DNA of 64,000 bases from Parvibium lacunae (GTDB taxonomy: Bacteria; Pseudomonadota; Gammaproteobacteria; Burkholderiales; Burkholderiaceae_D). The position numbers and the translations under genes were made by a program. The stretch is taken from contig NZ_QPGB01000001.1 in the NCBI RefSeq assembly GCF_003335215.1, forward strand, positions 186,001 through 250,000, in the 5' to 3' direction. Below, one piece after another: positions 62,481-64,000 of this stretch. The first letter of the stretch is position 1. Every line of letters begins with the position of its first letter. The notes under the pieces were generated by a model that worked only from the letters and a program-made list of their open reading frames with translations, was not told the DNA's origin and made no database searches.

Positions 62481-63653
62481 ATGCGGTGCGCCCGTTTTTA
62501 CAGATTAACCTTAATTGGCTTGATGATCGCCTGCTCTTCCTGGAGTTCAGCACAGTCAGGTCGTCGTCATGAGGTTGGCGTGATAGAGACCGTAACCGGA
62601 CAGGTGCGGGTGGAGTCTGATGTGCGCCAGTCGCCCAACCCGCAGGTCGGTGAAACGCTCTATGAGGGAGAGTTACTGCAAACGGGGAATGACGGAGAAG
62701 TTCATTTGCACCTGATGGACGGGGGCTATCTAGCTTTGCGCCCGAATGCGATGTTACGGTTTACCCGTTATCAAGCGTATGGTGATGCTGAGGATCGTGG
62801 CACGCTGACCTTAGTGAAGGGCAGCATGCGCTTGATCACGGGTTGGATAGCCGCTGAGCAATCACGGCAATGGCAAATTAAAACACCAACGGCAACCGTC
62901 ACCACGCGTGCAGCCGATCACGAAACCTGGGTTATTCCTGAATTCGATCCTGGTGGTGATGGAGGGACATACGTCCAGGTTTATCATGGCAAAACCACCC
63001 TGGCACAACGCCGTGAAATCATTGAAATGAGTGCTGGCCAAACCGGCATGGCCGGCATCAAAGATCGACCTCGCCTCTTAGAGCGGGCGCCGGGTTTCTA
63101 TCAACCTGGGCGTTATGATGATTTATTTACTGGTAAGTTTGACCGCTTGCAAGAAAACTTAGCTGAAATTCGGCGTAACCGCATCACCGCACTCAGAGCT
63201 GTTTTTCGCGATCGCCAGTTGCCTGTCGCCGACCAAAAAACACCCGCGCGTGAGCGTGGTTATGTTCCACCTGTTGGCGCAGTGGTCCCCGCTGCTACAA
63301 CGCCGATTCAACCTCGTTCAACAGCCCGTGCTGAATGTCGTCAACAGACAATCAAAACCCGCGCTGGAAAAAAGACAGTACGTACAACTTGCCAGCCTCA
63401 GGCTACGTCGCGGCTCGCCGGTGCGGCAAAAAAAGCTACAACAATCGCCCCTAAATCAATCCGTAATGCAACACACACTGCAGGCCGTGGTGCTGCTAAA
63501 TCTTCGTCTGCCGCGGCGGTAGCTGGGCGCCGTGCTAACCAGACTAAAGCCATGAAATCTAATACGCAAGGACCTAGTAAAAAGCCAGTCCCTAAATCCG
63601 CGCAAAAATCCACGCAGAAACAATCCCATCACGCAGATAAAGTCAAACGATAG
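62481..63653 (+). CDS. FecR-domain exported protein with lysine-rich tail
   Basis: A 390-residue protein: signal peptide (LTLIGLMIACSSWSSAQ), a FecR domain (about residues 30-200) with VESDVRQSPNPQVGETLYEG, ALRPNAMLRFTRYQAYG, GTLTLVKGSMRLITG and TPTATVTTRAADHE, and then about 120 residues rich in Lys, Ala, Arg, Thr and Ser (for example PSKKPVPKSAQKSTQKQS). FecR domains usually work with sigma factors or adenylate cyclases, but neither is adjacent. The basic tail is unusual. Confidence 0.85.
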   Translation: MRCARFYRLTLIGLMIACSSWSSAQSGRRHEVGVIETVTGQVRVESDVRQSPNPQVGETLYEGELLQTGNDGEVHLHLMDGGYLALRPNAMLRFTRYQAYGDAEDRGTLTLVKGSMRLITGWIAAEQSRQWQIKTPTATVTTRAADHETWVIPEFDPGGDGGTYVQVYHGKTTLAQRREIIEMSAGQTGMAGIKDRPRLLERAPGFYQPGRYDDLFTGKFDRLQENLAEIRRNRITALRAVFRDRQLPVADQKTPARERGYVPPVGAVVPAATTPIQPRSTARAECRQQTIKTRAGKKTVRTTCQPQATSRLAGAAKKATTIAPKSIRNATHTAGRGAAKSSSAAAVAGRRANQTKAMKSNTQGPSKKPVPKSAQKSTQKQSHHADKVKR

Positions 63654-63693
63654 TGTTGTGCCTATTCACATTTTGTGTTTTTTAAAAATACAA

Positions 63694-63709
63694 GGTGATA
63701 TTTGTCACA
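63694..63709. promoter_or_regulatory. CRP/FNR-like binding site
   Basis: GGTGA-TATTTG-TCACA fits the CRP pattern TGTGA-N6-TCACA at nine of ten positions, flanked by A and T runs. It is centred about 83 bp upstream of the lipoprotein ATG at 63785 and just ahead of a possible promoter, TTGATT (63714-63719), 17 bases, TACCAT (63737-63742). Confidence 0.5.
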
Positions 63710-63784
63710 TTTCTTGATTATTTGCTGGCTTTAACGTACCATCCGCGACAATTTTGCAACACATAATCATAAATTGGGTGGGTC

Positions 63785-64000
63785 ATGGGTTCTATTTCTG
63801 CCGTTTCTCGGGCATTGCCTTCATTTGATGCTTTTTGTCGTGCTCGTTGTGCCAGATTATCTGGCTTGGTCGCGAGTATATTTTCGATCGCTCTGGTGGG
63901 TTGTGGTGGTGGTGACAAGACAGTGGCCCAGCTAACTGGCGCTAGCGATTCATCATCGCAGGCAGCAATTCAAGCAATACGCTCAACTGAAAAGCATATC
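63785..64000 (+). CDS. Lipoprotein, 3' partial at window end
   Basis: 72 codons, open to the end of the window. ATG 63785 has GGGTGGG ahead of it. The first 40 residues form a lipoprotein signal with a basic N-region (FCRARCARLSGLVAS) and lipobox ALVGC followed by GGGDK. The visible mature part is Ser/Ala/Gln-rich with no recognised domain. It follows the FecR-domain gene by 131 bp, which is AT-rich and carries the CRP/FNR-like site. Confidence 0.75.
   Translation, partial: MGSISAVSRALPSFDAFCRARCARLSGLVASIFSIALVGCGGGDKTVAQLTGASDSSSQAAIQAIRSTEKHI

Overview
The window is about 64 kb of chromosomal, gene-dense DNA that looks betaproteobacterial, most probably order Neisseriales or a close relative. 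The pointers are: priB between rpsF and rpsR, with a PriB of the short neisserial kind; FlhDC as flagellar master regulator beside motAB-che; families typical of betaproteobacteria (DUF3579, DUF3619, DUF3106, DUF2069); and the run exbB-exbD-lpxK-Trm112-kdsB-adk. I see no phage, insertion sequence, CRISPR array or integrated island. One tRNA, tRNA-Arg(CCT), is present.

Layout. 1-5.4 kb: ribosome and tRNA maturation genes (rbfA end, truB, typA, dusA), an EamA exporter, and a 36-residue single-span membrane protein on the minus strand. 5.3-8.8 kb: a LuxR/LuxI acyl-homoserine-lactone locus, with luxI translationally coupled to two unrecognised genes and a ParA-like ATPase divergent from luxR. 8.9-20.7 kb: metabolic and envelope genes (FAD-linked dehydrogenase, wrbA, YihY, a CBS protein, a DUF2235 alpha/beta hydrolase, a quinone oxidoreductase, a TetR regulator, an Ig-like lipoprotein, a long-chain acyl-CoA ligase). 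20.7-22.8 kb: a sigma-factor operon with DUF3619, DUF3106 and RDD membrane or envelope genes. 23-30 kb: rpsT, DUF3579, argD-argF, a TfoX C-terminal domain protein, ppnP, murB, yajQ and a chemoreceptor. 30.4-39.2 kb: gyrA, a PatZ-like protein acetyltransferase in one operon with a class II histone-deacetylase-like deacetylase, rmuC and an asparaginase. 39-42 kb: tRNA-Arg, a membrane-anchored methyltransferase and a GAF/HD-GYP c-di-GMP phosphodiesterase.

41.9-49.2 kb is the motility block: flhDC, a candidate small RNA, a sigma-28 promoter, then motA-motB-cheV-cheY-cheZ-cheA ending in a strong terminator. 49.3-55.6 kb holds a flavin reductase, exbBD, lpxK, a Trm112-family protein, kdsB, adk and murJ. 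55.7-60.6 kb holds the rpsF-priB-rpsR-rplI operon with a structured leader, dnaB and a DUF885 protein. 60.7-64 kb holds a DUF47/Pit phosphate pair, a FecR-domain protein and the start of a lipoprotein gene preceded by a CRP/FNR-like site.

How the parts work together. Quorum sensing (LuxRI), second-messenger signalling (HD-GYP, YajQ) and motility (FlhDC, Mot, Che, chemoreceptor) give the accessory theme; the rest is mainly core growth machinery. The items most likely to be new are the two genes coupled to luxI, the double palindrome in front of luxI, the C-rich-loop small RNA candidate between flhC and motA, and the 36-residue membrane protein. All function calls come from reading the sequence; no database search was run.
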